Position numbers and translations under genes: made by a program. From NCBI RefSeq assembly GCF_902498745.1, contig NZ_LR701479.1, forward strand, positions 1,757,663 to 1,821,662: a DNA stretch of 64,000 nt, read 5' to 3'. The first letter of the stretch is position 1, and each line of letters begins with the position of its first letter. Below, piece after piece: positions 36,610 through 45,634 of this stretch. A model generated the notes under the pieces. The model saw nothing but the letters and a program-made list of their open reading frames with translations. It was not told where the DNA came from and did no database searches. This DNA is from Erythrobacter sp. EC-HK427. GTDB lineage: Bacteria > Pseudomonadota > Alphaproteobacteria > Sphingomonadales > Sphingomonadaceae.

Positions 36610-36699
36610 TCAGCCGCGCGCCCAGATGATCCAGCCAAGGCCCAGCCCGATCGCATAGGCGACCAGCATCAGCACCAGCACTTCCATCCAGATCGGCAT
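36610..36699 (-). CDS. 29-residue single-pass membrane miniprotein
   Basis: ATG 36699 with AAAGGA six bases upstream; stop TGA at 36610. The protein MPIWMEVLVLMLVAYAIGLG ... WIIWARG is almost entirely one membrane helix with a basic end. It is co-oriented with and close to the HhH membrane protein, which has a similar IGL/GLV-W helix. Too short for usual gene finders; good start signals make it plausible. Confidence 0.6.
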   Translation of the reverse strand: MPIWMEVLVLMLVAYAIGLGLGWIIWARG

Positions 36700-36752
36700 G
36701 ATTTGTCCTTTACAGGAAGGGCGGGCGGCTGCGCAACCGTGTCGGCGCGCGG

Positions 36753-37502
36753 TCAGCGGGGCGCCGGCGTATCGACGGGGGTGGGCACGATCGGCTGGGT
36801 GGCGAGCACCGAGAATTCGATCCGCCGGTTGGCCGGATCGCCCGGCGGCAGGCCTTCCACCGGAACACGCGAGCCAACCCCGCGCGCCCGCAAGCCGTCT
36901 GCCGGAATGCCTCGCTGGATCAATGCCGCGCGCACCGCTACCGCACGCTCGGTCGACAGGGCGAGATTGCCCGGTTCGGCGCCGGAATTGTCGGTGTGGC
37001 CGGTGATCTGGATAATCGCGCCAAGGCAGGGGCGCAGCGCGCCCGCCACTTCGGCGATCAGCGCCGCGCTGGCGCGATCGAGTCGGCTCGAACCTTCTTC
37101 AAAGCGGATGCTGCGCGCGCGCAGCAGTGCCTGCACGTCCTCCTGGCAATGCAGCGGCTGGTATTGCGCAGCGCCGCTTTCGGCCAGCATATTGCCATCG
37201 GCCCAGCGTATGCCCGCCGTGCCGGGGACGGCGGCGACCGCGCGCGCAATTTCGGCGCGGGTTTGTTCGCTCAAACCTTCCGCCCCCACCAGAATCGGAT
37301 GGCGGCTGGGACTGCCGCCGGGCGAAACATAGAGTGCGCGCACATTCTCCGTGCCCCCCGCATCTGCAATCGCCGCCGCCGCCTGCGCCTGCATCCCGGC
37401 GGCGAGGCCCACCGCGCTGGCTCCGCCGACAAAGCGGGCGAGCAAAAATATGGCGAAGACGCCAAGCGCGATGGCGACCAAGGGGCGGCGGAGGAAGGAC
37501 AT
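36753..37502 (-). CDS. OmpA-family peptidoglycan-binding protein
   Basis: 249 residues. An N-terminal membrane helix (about 9-32), then a BON-like middle part and an OmpA C-terminal domain (about 125-235) with ITGHTDNSGAEPGNLALSTERAVAVRAALI (split here) and NRRIEFSV. Anchored in the inner membrane with the OmpA domain in the periplasm. No clear partner gene. Confidence 0.85.
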   Translation of the reverse strand: MSFLRRPLVAIALGVFAIFLLARFVGGASAVGLAAGMQAQAAAAIADAGGTENVRALYVSPGGSPSRHPILVGAEGLSEQTRAEIARAVAAVPGTAGIRWADGNMLAESGAAQYQPLHCQEDVQALLRARSIRFEEGSSRLDRASAALIAEVAGALRPCLGAIIQITGHTDNSGAEPGNLALSTERAVAVRAALIQRGIPADGLRARGVGSRVPVEGLPPGDPANRRIEFSVLATQPIVPTPVDTPAPR

Positions 37503-37540
37503 AGTCTTGTCCTTAGCCGCGCCTATCCACTTTCGTCGAG

Positions 37541-39325
37541 TCAGCGTTCGTCGAGCGTTTCCGCAAGGGCTACCAGCTGGAGGAATTCCTCGCGCCAGAA
37601 ACCGTCCTGATTGCCCGCCAGACGCGCGACATCGGCAAAAGTGAAATCACCCATCAGCGCGTCGCCACGCAGAAGCTGGCCATAGGCCGCCACCGCGCTG
37701 GCAAAGGCCATATCGCCGCGCGGGCGGCCCGCACGGGTCAGCATGGTCGCGGGCAGCGGCTGCTCGATCAGCCGCGAGCTGTCCTCGCCCGGCAATTTGT
37801 AGCGCAATTGCACAAAGGCCATTTCGTCGAGCATATTCTGCGGCACTTCGGGCTGGTCGGCGTAGCGGCGCGGGCGGATCCAGCCGTCCGCGCCCGCAGG
37901 CACCACCTCGTAAATCGCGGTTACCTGATGGCTCGCCCCGATTTCGCCTGCATCGACCGCGTCATTGTCGAAATCCTCTTCGCGCAGCGCGCGGTTTTCG
38001 TAACCAATCAGGCGATATTGCGAAACGAGCGCCGGATTGAATTCAACCTGTATCTTCACATCATGGGCGATGGTGAACAGTGTCGATTCCATCTCTTCGG
38101 ACAGCACCTTCTGCGCTTCCATCGCCGAATCGATATAGGCGTAGTTGCCGTTCCCGTGATTGGCGATCTGCTCCATCAACGCCTCGTTGTAATTGTCCGT
38201 GCCGAAGCCGAGCGTGGTCAGCGTGATGCCCGAATCGCGCTGCTGCTCGACCAGTTCGACCAGCGCATCGCGGCTGGTGGTGCCGACATTGAAATCGCCA
38301 TCAGTGGCAAGGATCACGCGGTTGATCCCATCCTCGATAAAGCTGGAACGCGCGACATCGTAGGCGAGCTGGATGCCGGCTCCCCCGGCGGTTGAGCCGC
38401 CCGCACGCAGATTGTTGATCGCGCGGCGGATGGCAGCCGCGTCATTGGTCGGCTCCAGCACCACTCCGGCGGCCCCTGCGTAAACGACGATGGAGACGCG
38501 GTCTTGCTCCTGCAATTCGCCCGCCAGCTGGCGCATCGCGGCCTGCACCAGCGGCAGTTTGTCCGCGCTGCCCATGCTGCCCGAGACATCGAGCAGGAAG
38601 ACGAGATTGGCGGGCGGGCGCTCATCGCGCGGCAGATCGTATCCGCGCAGGCCAATGCGCAGCAGGCGGGTGTCCGGGTTCCACGGCGTTACCGCCATGT
38701 CGGTGGTGACCGAGAAGGGCTGCAACGGGTCTTCGGGCAGCGGGTAATCATAGCGGAAATAATTGATCAATTCCTCGGTGCGCACTGCCGCGGCAGGCGG
38801 CAATTGTCCGCTATTGAGGAAGCGGCGCGCATTGGCGTAAGCACCGGTATCGACATCGACCGAGAAGGTGCTGACAGGCTCGTAAAGCGAGAGCCGCACG
38901 GGCGCGACTTCCTCGCCAGCATATTGCTCGCGGCTCGGCTGGGTGGGGACGCGCACGCCGGGGACGACGTGATAGCGCCCAGGTTCGGTCACGGGATCGG
39001 TCTCGGGATCGGTGGCCGCAGGGGGAATGGCGACGTTCTCCGTAGTCACCTGACCGCTGGCGAAATCGGCGCTGGATACAACCGCAAGCGGCGCAGCGGA
39101 ATCCATGTTTTGCTGGCGCATCCGCGTTCCGGTGACCACGATACTCTCGTCGTTTCCGCTGACCGTGGGCGGCGGGGGCGGCGGCGGAGCGGGAGGAGGA
39201 GGCGGAGCGGGCGCTGGAGGCGGAACCGAGCTAACCGGATCGCCGCTGTCACCATCAGCCGTCTGGCATCCCGCCAGCGTCGCCACCAGCACCACAGCCA
39301 TCGCGCTTCCTGCAATTCTCCGCAT
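37541..39325 (-). CDS. vWA-domain lipoprotein (YfbK-like) with TonB-plug-like segment
   Basis: 594 residues. Lipoprotein signal with lipobox LAGC (Cys20), a proline-rich stretch (35-53), then a segment IVVTGTRMRQQNMDSAAPL at 62-80 that resembles the start of TonB-dependent receptor plug domains. Then comes a YfbK N-terminal region (about 130-210, TFSVDVDTGAYANARRFLNS) and a von Willebrand A domain with an intact MIDAS LLDVSGSMG near 245. The DUF3520-type C-terminal region ends the protein. Function unknown; surface or periplasmic adhesion/assembly is possible. Confidence 0.85.
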   Translation of the reverse strand: MRRIAGSAMAVVLVATLAGCQTADGDSGDPVSSVPPPAPAPPPPPAPPPPPPPTVSGNDESIVVTGTRMRQQNMDSAAPLAVVSSADFASGQVTTENVAIPPAATDPETDPVTEPGRYHVVPGVRVPTQPSREQYAGEEVAPVRLSLYEPVSTFSVDVDTGAYANARRFLNSGQLPPAAAVRTEELINYFRYDYPLPEDPLQPFSVTTDMAVTPWNPDTRLLRIGLRGYDLPRDERPPANLVFLLDVSGSMGSADKLPLVQAAMRQLAGELQEQDRVSIVVYAGAAGVVLEPTNDAAAIRRAINNLRAGGSTAGGAGIQLAYDVARSSFIEDGINRVILATDGDFNVGTTSRDALVELVEQQRDSGITLTTLGFGTDNYNEALMEQIANHGNGNYAYIDSAMEAQKVLSEEMESTLFTIAHDVKIQVEFNPALVSQYRLIGYENRALREEDFDNDAVDAGEIGASHQVTAIYEVVPAGADGWIRPRRYADQPEVPQNMLDEMAFVQLRYKLPGEDSSRLIEQPLPATMLTRAGRPRGDMAFASAVAAYGQLLRGDALMGDFTFADVARLAGNQDGFWREEFLQLVALAETLDER

Positions 39326-39393
39326 CAGTCCCTCCTGCGTTGCATTTGTGGTGCAAAATCACAGTCAGGCGGTGAACCGCTTGTGAATGTGGC

Positions 39394-40941
39394 TCAGCCA
39401 GCTGGCGGCGGATTGGCGGGAATGTCCAGCGCGGTGCTCTTCTTGAACAACACCTTGTCTTCCGGCCCAAAGCCGCGTTTCCAGATCACATAGCCATAGG
39501 TGGCGAGGATCGCGGGAATGCCGAAAGCCAGCTCCACCCATTCGGGCAATAGGATCACCACTTGCCCCACCAGCACTGCCGCGCCTGTTGCCCACACTAG
39601 CGCAAGGCGCAGATTGCCCACCGGTGCTTTGAGCAGGGTCTTGAGCATATGCGCCTTGATCACGCTCGACAGGCCCAGCGCCAGCAGCAAAGCCATCGCC
39701 GCACCCGCCGCCATGTAGCCTTCATCCAAAGCGAAGTGCTCCACCAGCAGGATAAGGCCCACGGTCAGCAGCGCCTGCACCACGATCACCCCGGTGGAAA
39801 TTGCCAGATTGCGCTTCTTGGCGATGTAGACGAGCACGCCTTCGGACACGACCGCCATGCTCGCCACCGCCTCGGCAATCAGCAGCAGCGCGAGCGCGCC
39901 CGTGCCGCCGACAATCGCCGGGCCGCCCAGTCCCATGATCGCTTGCCCCGGTATCGCCAGCGCGAGCGCGATGCCCAGTTGCAGGGCGATGATCCAGAAG
40001 CCGACTTGCCGGACCTGTTGGGCAATCGCGGCCATATTGCCGGTTTTCAAATTCTTGGTGATGACGGGCGATAGCACCGGTTCGAAACTGGTTTTCAGCT
40101 TTTGCGGCAGGCTGGCGATTTCCTTCGCGAAGTAATAAATGCCCACCGCCGTTTCGGACGTGAACAGGCCGAGCAGGAACACGTCGATCAGCCGCGTCCC
40201 GCGCTCGATCACATCGGCTCCGGCGAGCGGGAAGGCACGGCTCATCAACCCGCCCAGATATCTGGGGCGCGGCCGCCAGCCTTTGGGCAGGCCATAGCTT
40301 TTGAGGAAGGGCCAAGCGGCGGTCAGCAATGCGGCATAGACCGCCGCCAGATAAGCGAGCGCCACCCCGCCATCATTCAATGCAGGGATAAAGAAAAACG
40401 CCGCCACCGCGATCGAGCGTGTCCACGGCTCGACAATCGCGCGGGCGCGCACTGTGGTGGCAATGTCGAATTTGTACGCCTGCGCGGCAAGCAGGATTTC
40501 GGTCAGCGCGAAAGCCGGGATCGCCGCGATGATAAGAATGTCATACGGCCCACTCATCCCGTTGGGGAAGATCGGGTAGGGGAAGATCAGCAGCAGGGTG
40601 ACGACCAGCGTTGATACCGTCAACGAGGCGAGAATGCCGTCAAACACCAGATTGGCGGGCCGCTCGCCATCGTCCTCGACGCCGTGGGTGAGCCGCTGCG
40701 CAAGGCCGCGCTTTTCGCCCAAAGCGCAGATCAGCGCGAACAGCTCCACCACCACCACGGCAGAGGCGAAACGGCCCATTTCCTCCACGCCATACAGGCG
40801 GTAGCCGATGAATAGGAAAGGGATGCCGCCCAGCAACCGGAGGAGGAAACCCAGCGTATTCGTGCGCCCGCCTTTGACCAGCGCGGTCATATCCTCGTGA
40901 TGCTCGGCAGGGCTGCCTTTGGGATGCGCGGGTTCGCTCAA
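39394..40941 (-). CDS. Oligosaccharide flippase-like membrane protein (MOP superfamily)
   Basis: 515 residues with about 12-14 hydrophobic segments and the general pattern of polysaccharide biosynthesis/Wzx-type transporters (FLLRLLGGIPFLFIGYRLYG, then IYYFAKEIASLPQKLKTSFEPVLSP split). The start overlaps the gpsA stop by ATGA. No sugar-transferase genes are close, so the cargo is unknown. Confidence 0.78.
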   Translation of the reverse strand: MSEPAHPKGSPAEHHEDMTALVKGGRTNTLGFLLRLLGGIPFLFIGYRLYGVEEMGRFASAVVVVELFALICALGEKRGLAQRLTHGVEDDGERPANLVFDGILASLTVSTLVVTLLLIFPYPIFPNGMSGPYDILIIAAIPAFALTEILLAAQAYKFDIATTVRARAIVEPWTRSIAVAAFFFIPALNDGGVALAYLAAVYAALLTAAWPFLKSYGLPKGWRPRPRYLGGLMSRAFPLAGADVIERGTRLIDVFLLGLFTSETAVGIYYFAKEIASLPQKLKTSFEPVLSPVITKNLKTGNMAAIAQQVRQVGFWIIALQLGIALALAIPGQAIMGLGGPAIVGGTGALALLLIAEAVASMAVVSEGVLVYIAKKRNLAISTGVIVVQALLTVGLILLVEHFALDEGYMAAGAAMALLLALGLSSVIKAHMLKTLLKAPVGNLRLALVWATGAAVLVGQVVILLPEWVELAFGIPAILATYGYVIWKRGFGPEDKVLFKKSTALDIPANPPPAG

Positions 40942-41924
40942 GCCGTCAGGCCCTCTGCCTTGAGCGGGCGCGCGAGGAGTTCGGCCACCACGTCCTTCGC
41001 GGGGCGCCCGGCGAGCAGATGATTGACCGCTTCGACAATCGGCATTTGCACGCCATGTTGCTGCGCAATAGTGGCGAGGATCGGCGCGGTGTGCGCGCCT
41101 TCGGCCACGGTGCGTTTGTCCGCCAGCGCCTCTTCCGCGCTCATGCCTTCGCCCAGCGCCTTGCCGAGCGAGAAATTGCGGCTGGAGGTGGAGGAGCAGG
41201 TGAGCACCAGATCACCCAGACCACATAGCCCGTTCAGCGTCTCCGCCTTGCCGCCCAGCGCCACGCCGAACCGCAGCATTTCGGCAAAGCCGCGGGTGAT
41301 CAGCGCGTTGCGGGCGTTCTGCCCCAGCCCGAGCCCGTCGACAACGCCGCAGGCAATCGCCAGCACGTTCTTCACCGCTCCGCCCACTTCCGCGCCCACG
41401 ACATCGTCCGAATAATAGGGGCGGAAGTTGGGGCGGGCGATGGCGGGGCTCAGCCGCTCCCACTGCGCCGCGCCGCCGCTGCACGCCAGCGTCACCGCGC
41501 AAGGCAGGCCGGCGGCGACTTCATGCGCGAAGGTCGGGCCGGAAAGGACGGCGATATCGCTGGCAGGAGCGATGGCGTGCGCAACGTCGTGCATCATCCG
41601 CCCGCTGCTCGCCTCGATGCCTTTGGCGCAGAGCACAAGGTCTTGGGGGAATGCGGGGAGCTTCGCCAGCGTTGCGCCCATATGCTGCGCCGGGGTGACG
41701 ATCAGCAGCGCGTCGCAATCGGCCATATCGGCCAGATCGCCCGTCGCTTGAATACTCGCGGCGAGGTCGGCAGAGGGCAGGTAAAGATCATTGCGGCGGG
41801 TCGCATTGATCCGGTCAGCCAGCCCGACTTCGAGCGCCCACAGCTTGACGCTGCGCCCGTCGCTCGCCAGCGCCTGCGCCAGTGCCGTGCCCCAAGCGCC
41901 CGCTCCGATTACGCCGATTGTCAT
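40938..41924 (-). CDS. gpsA: Glycerol-3-phosphate dehydrogenase [NAD(P)+]
   Basis: Reduces dihydroxyacetone phosphate to sn-glycerol 3-phosphate for phospholipids. 328 residues; NAD(P) motif [10 protein letters not shown] at 7-16, [27 protein letters not shown], and [10 protein letters not shown] carrying the catalytic lysine. Overlaps tsaD upstream and the flippase gene downstream by four bases each. Confidence 0.95.
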   Translation of the reverse strand: MTIGVIGAGAWGTALAQALASDGRSVKLWALEVGLADRINATRRNDLYLPSADLAASIQATGDLADMADCDALLIVTPAQHMGATLAKLPAFPQDLVLCAKGIEASSGRMMHDVAHAIAPASDIAVLSGPTFAHEVAAGLPCAVTLACSGGAAQWERLSPAIARPNFRPYYSDDVVGAEVGGAVKNVLAIACGVVDGLGLGQNARNALITRGFAEMLRFGVALGGKAETLNGLCGLGDLVLTCSSTSSRNFSLGKALGEGMSAEEALADKRTVAEGAHTAPILATIAQQHGVQMPIVEAVNHLLAGRPAKDVVAELLARPLKAEGLTA

Positions 41925-42973
41925 GCCTTTACTCCTGCCCCGCGCACCGCTTCCGCATCGGGATCAAGCGGCCAGCGGGGGCGTGCTTGCAGATCGAGCG
42001 GATCGGCAGAGAAACCCTCGCGCAAACGCTCGATCCCCGCCCAGGCGATCATCGCCGCGTTATCGGTGCATAAAGCCAGCGGCGGCGCGGTGAAAGCGAG
42101 GCCATGCTCGCGCGCCAGCTGCTCCAGCCCGCTGCGGATCGTCTGGTTGGCCGCCACCCCGCCAGCGACAACGAGCGCGGTGACGGGCTGCATGGCTTTC
42201 AGCGCCTTGCGCGTGCGATCAAGGATGCAATCGAGCGCCGCCTGTTGGAAGGATGCGGCGATATCGGCGTCAGAATAGCTGAAACCCCGACTGCCCTGAG
42301 CCTCCTTTGCCCGCAAAACCGCGCTTTTCAGACCTGCGAAGGAGAAATGCGGCTCCTTGCTCCCTTTCATCGGGCGCGGGAGGTCTACCGCTGCAGCATC
42401 GCCCTGCATCGCCAGCCGCTCCACCGCCGGGCCGCCGGGATAGCCGAGGCCCAATATCTTCGCGGTCTTGTCAAACGCTTCGCCCAAAGCATCGTCAATC
42501 GTGGTCGCAAGGCGCTGGTATTGCCCGACTCCGGCGACGCGCAAAATCTGGCAGTGTCCGCCGCTCACCAGCAGCAGGGCATAGGGAAATGCGAGCGTGC
42601 TGTCGGCCAGACGCGGGCTTAAAGCGTGTCCTTCCAGATGGTTGATCGCCAGCAGCGGCGTGTCGCTGGCCATGGCCAGGGCCTTGGCGGTGACCAGCCC
42701 GACCATCACGCCGCCGATCAGACCCGGCCCGGCGGTCGCGGCTATCGCGTCGCAATCGGCGAGCGTCACATCCGCCTCGCGCAGCACTTTTTCCACCAGC
42801 GGAGCCAGCCGTTCGGCATGGGCGCGCGCAGCGATTTCGGGCACGACCCCGCCATAGGGCGCGTGCTCGGCCTCCTGGCTGGCGATGGCCTGCGCCAGAA
42901 TGCGCCGGTCTCCCGTCACCAAAGCGGCGGCGGTTTCGTCGCACGAGCTTTCTATGCCAAGCACCAGTGTCAT
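41921..42973 (-). CDS. tsaD: tRNA N6-adenosine threonylcarbamoyltransferase TsaD
   Basis: Transfers the threonylcarbamoyl group to A37 of ANN-decoding tRNAs. 350 residues; start [19 protein letters not shown], metal-site histidines in [10 protein letters not shown] and [13 protein letters not shown], and [10 protein letters not shown] near the C-terminus. First gene of a coupled chain tsaD-gpsA-flippase; divergent from hemC with a 44-bp gap. Confidence 0.96.
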   Translation of the reverse strand: MTLVLGIESSCDETAAALVTGDRRILAQAIASQEAEHAPYGGVVPEIAARAHAERLAPLVEKVLREADVTLADCDAIAATAGPGLIGGVMVGLVTAKALAMASDTPLLAINHLEGHALSPRLADSTLAFPYALLLVSGGHCQILRVAGVGQYQRLATTIDDALGEAFDKTAKILGLGYPGGPAVERLAMQGDAAAVDLPRPMKGSKEPHFSFAGLKSAVLRAKEAQGSRGFSYSDADIAASFQQAALDCILDRTRKALKAMQPVTALVVAGGVAANQTIRSGLEQLAREHGLAFTAPPLALCTDNAAMIAWAGIERLREGFSADPLDLQARPRWPLDPDAEAVRGAGVKA

Positions 42974-43017
42974 CGCGCTTCCCCTTAGCCGATGGGGCCG
43001 CTAGGGCAAGCAGACGC

Positions 43018-43947
43018 ATGACCCAGACACCGCTCCTGAAACTCGGCACCCGCAATTCCCCGCTCGCCATGGCACAAGCGCATGAGACCCGCGCACGGCT
43101 CTGCGCCGCGCATGGTTGGGACGAAAGCGCGGTGGAATTGGTTGATGTGCTGGCAAGCGGCGACAAGGTGCTTGATCGCCCGCTGGCCGATATCGGCGGC
43201 AAGGCGCTGTGGACGAAAGAGCTGGATGGCTGGCTGGCGGAAGGGCTGATCGACGCCTCGGTGCATTCGCTGAAAGATGTCGAGACGATCCGCCCGGATA
43301 TCTTCACGCTCTCCGCCATTTTGCCGCGTGCAGACAAGCGTGACCGGCTTATTGGTGCGGACAGCATCGCGGATTTGGCTGAAGGCGCAATTGTCGGAAC
43401 GAGCGCGCCGCGGCGGGCGGCGCAATTGCTCCATGCCCGGCCCGATTGCCACGTCGTGATGTTCCGCGGCAATGTCGCCACGCGGCTCGGCAAGCTCAAG
43501 GCGGGGGAAGCGGATGCGACTTTCCTTGCGGCGGCGGGATTGGAGCGGTTGGGGCAGGATAGTGTCGGCACGCCGCTCGACGAGAACGACTGGCTGCCCG
43601 CGCCATCGCAGGGTGCCATCGCCATCGAATGCCGCGCCGATGACACGAAAGTGCGCGAATGGCTCGCCCCGCTCGACCATGCGCCCAGCCGCGCCGAGGT
43701 GCTGGCCGAACGCGCGCTGCTGCTGGCGCTGGGGGGCAATTGCCATTCGCCGATTGCCGTCCTGTGCACGCATGAAGCGGGCGAACTGGCGATGCGCGCC
43801 GCGATCTACAGCGCGGACGGAGCAGAAAGGGTCGAGGGCGAAGCGCGCTTTGCCGCAGGCGATATCGACGCAGCAAAGGCCTTGGGCCGCGACCTGTTGG
43901 CGCGCGCCAATCCGGCAATCCGCGCCGTTTTTGACGGCGACGCATGA
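43018..43947 (+). CDS. hemC: Porphobilinogen deaminase (hydroxymethylbilane synthase)
   Basis: 309 residues from ATG 43018. Family motifs KLGTRNSPLAMAQA, GGKALWTKELD, SVHSLKDVET and GTSAPRRAAQL; the dipyrromethane cofactor cysteine is Cys242 in LGGNCHSPIA. Makes hydroxymethylbilane for haem and bacteriochlorophyll. A longer frame start at 42967 would run into the divergent tsaD gene. Confidence 0.95.
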   Translation: MTQTPLLKLGTRNSPLAMAQAHETRARLCAAHGWDESAVELVDVLASGDKVLDRPLADIGGKALWTKELDGWLAEGLIDASVHSLKDVETIRPDIFTLSAILPRADKRDRLIGADSIADLAEGAIVGTSAPRRAAQLLHARPDCHVVMFRGNVATRLGKLKAGEADATFLAAAGLERLGQDSVGTPLDENDWLPAPSQGAIAIECRADDTKVREWLAPLDHAPSRAEVLAERALLLALGGNCHSPIAVLCTHEAGELAMRAAIYSADGAERVEGEARFAAGDIDAAKALGRDLLARANPAIRAVFDGDA

Positions 43948-44615
43948 TCTTTGTCATCCGGCCCGAACCCGGATTGCAATCGACGCTCGCCGCTGCACGC
44001 GAATTGGGACTGGCGGTGATCGGCAGACCGCTATTCGACGTGGTGCCGCTGCGCTGGACAGCGCCCGACGCCGCCGGTTTTGACGGGCTGCTAATCGGCA
44101 GCGCCAATGCTTTCCGCCATGGCGGGGAGGGGCTGGAAGGCTTCAAACACCTGCCGGTATACGCCGTCGGTGAAGCGACGGCCGACGCGGCGAGAGAAGC
44201 GGGTTTCACCGTCGCCGAGACTGGATCGGGCGGCCTGCAAGGCGTGCTCGACAGTCTTCGCGCACCGCTCCGCCTGCTGCGCCTTGCCGGGGCGGAGAAT
44301 ATCGCGCTGACACCGCCTGCAGGCATCACCATCACCGAATGCGTCGTTTACGAGGTGCGCGCGCTTGCCTTGACCGGCAGCGACGAGGTTAGCCTGCGCG
44401 CCGCCAAGCCCTTGGTCTTGCTCCATTCCGCCGCCGCCGCGCGCCATTTTGCCGAAGAGTGCGACCGGCGCGGTCTGGACAAGGCGCGCATTGCGCTCGC
44501 TTGCATCGGCCCGCGCGTGGCAGAGGCGGCAGGAACCGGATGGCGCACCGTTCGCGCTGCTCCACAGCCCGATGATGCGGCATTGTTGGCCATGGCCCAA
44601 CAGATGTGGCAATGA
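43944..44615 (+). CDS. hemD: Uroporphyrinogen-III synthase
   Basis: 223 residues, start overlapping hemC by ATGA. The weakly conserved HemD pattern is visible: IRPEPG at the start, LLIGSANAFRHG, VYAVGEATADAAREAGF and a late ACIGPRVAEAAG. Closes the tetrapyrrole ring; supports the tetrapyrrole demand of a phototroph. Confidence 0.88.
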   Translation: MIFVIRPEPGLQSTLAAARELGLAVIGRPLFDVVPLRWTAPDAAGFDGLLIGSANAFRHGGEGLEGFKHLPVYAVGEATADAAREAGFTVAETGSGGLQGVLDSLRAPLRLLRLAGAENIALTPPAGITITECVVYEVRALALTGSDEVSLRAAKPLVLLHSAAAARHFAEECDRRGLDKARIALACIGPRVAEAAGTGWRTVRAAPQPDDAALLAMAQQMWQ

Positions 44616-44637
44616 TGTAAAACGCTGTCAGACCCCA

Positions 44638-44663
44638 GGTGAGCCATTAAGGGGATGCTCACC
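44638..44663 (+). promoter_or_regulatory. Hairpin between hemD and the COG4223-type gene
   Basis: GGTGAGC (44638-44644) and GCTCACC (44657-44663) form a 7-bp stem with a 12-base loop, 22 bases before the next start codon. No T-run follows, so it is not a normal terminator; an mRNA processing or stability element is possible. Confidence 0.35.
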
Positions 44664-44685
44664 GGTCGCTATGCAGAAGGACGCG

Positions 44686-45630
44686 ATGGAGCAGAATTTC
44701 GATTTTCCCACGCCGGATACACAGAGCAAGCCGTCTTTGCTGAAGCCCTTGGCGATCACCGCAGGCGCGGCGCTGGCGCTGGGTGCGGGCGGGATGTGGG
44801 CCATTTCCAACAGTGACGGGTTGGGCGAGTTGTTCTCGGTGCGGAGCGAGGCGGAAGCGCCCGCCGCTCCTGCCGATGAGCCGGACGCGACCGAGCCCGA
44901 AGCAACTCCCTCTCCAATAGCCACCTCGCCCCAGGAAATTGCGCAGGAAGCGCGCGCGGCTGCCGAGCAGGTCGAACAGGTGGTGGAAACCCAAGGCGGG
45001 CTCGACAGCCGGATCGCGGCGCTCGAACAGCGGCTGACGCGGCTCGATCTCCAGTCGCAAGCCGCCGCTGGCAATGCCGCGCGGGCAGAGGCGCTGCTGA
45101 TCGCTTTCGCCAGTCGCCGCGCGATCGAACGCGGTGCCCCTTTGGGCTATCTGGCCGACCAGTTGCGGCTGCGCTTTGGCGAGGATCGCCCCAATGCGGT
45201 GCAGACGATCATCAATGCGGCACAGGATCCGGTCACGCTCGACCAGCTGATCGCGCAATTGTCCGGCCTTGCGCCCGAACTGGATTCGGCGCCGGCAGAT
45301 GAGGGCGTGTTCACCCGGCTGGGCCGTGAGCTTTCCGAGCTGTTTATTATCCGCCGTGACGATACGCCCTCGCCAGTGGCCGAACGGCGGCTGGAGCGCG
45401 CGCGGCTGTTCCTCGAAAGCGGGCGGATCGAGGCGGCGGTGTCGGAAATCCGCAATATGCCCAATGCCGCGATTGCTGCCGACTGGATCGAAGATGCCGA
45501 ACGCTACGCTGCCGCGCAGCGCGCGCTCGAAACGCTGGAGACAGTGGCAGTGCTCGATCCGCGCGAACTGCGCGACGGTGAGGGTGAGGCGGTGGAGCAA
45601 CGCAGCCCGGCGGGGAACCAGCGGCGGTAG
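44686..45630 (+). CDS. COG4223/mitofilin-like inner membrane protein
   Basis: 314 residues from ATG 44686 (AAGGA four bases upstream). One N-terminal membrane helix (about 21-42, AITAGAALALGAGGMWAI), an acidic linker and a coiled coil (about 80-135, SRIAALEQRLTRLDLQSQAA), then a helical C-domain. Genes of this type follow hemD across alphaproteobacteria and are distant relatives of mitochondrial mitofilin/Mic60. Likely role in inner membrane shape or contact sites. The membrane topology fits. Confidence 0.75.
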   Translation: MEQNFDFPTPDTQSKPSLLKPLAITAGAALALGAGGMWAISNSDGLGELFSVRSEAEAPAAPADEPDATEPEATPSPIATSPQEIAQEARAAAEQVEQVVETQGGLDSRIAALEQRLTRLDLQSQAAAGNAARAEALLIAFASRRAIERGAPLGYLADQLRLRFGEDRPNAVQTIINAAQDPVTLDQLIAQLSGLAPELDSAPADEGVFTRLGRELSELFIIRRDDTPSPVAERRLERARLFLESGRIEAAVSEIRNMPNAAIAADWIEDAERYAAAQRALETLETVAVLDPRELRDGEGEAVEQRSPAGNQRR

Positions 45631-45634
45631 GGTT

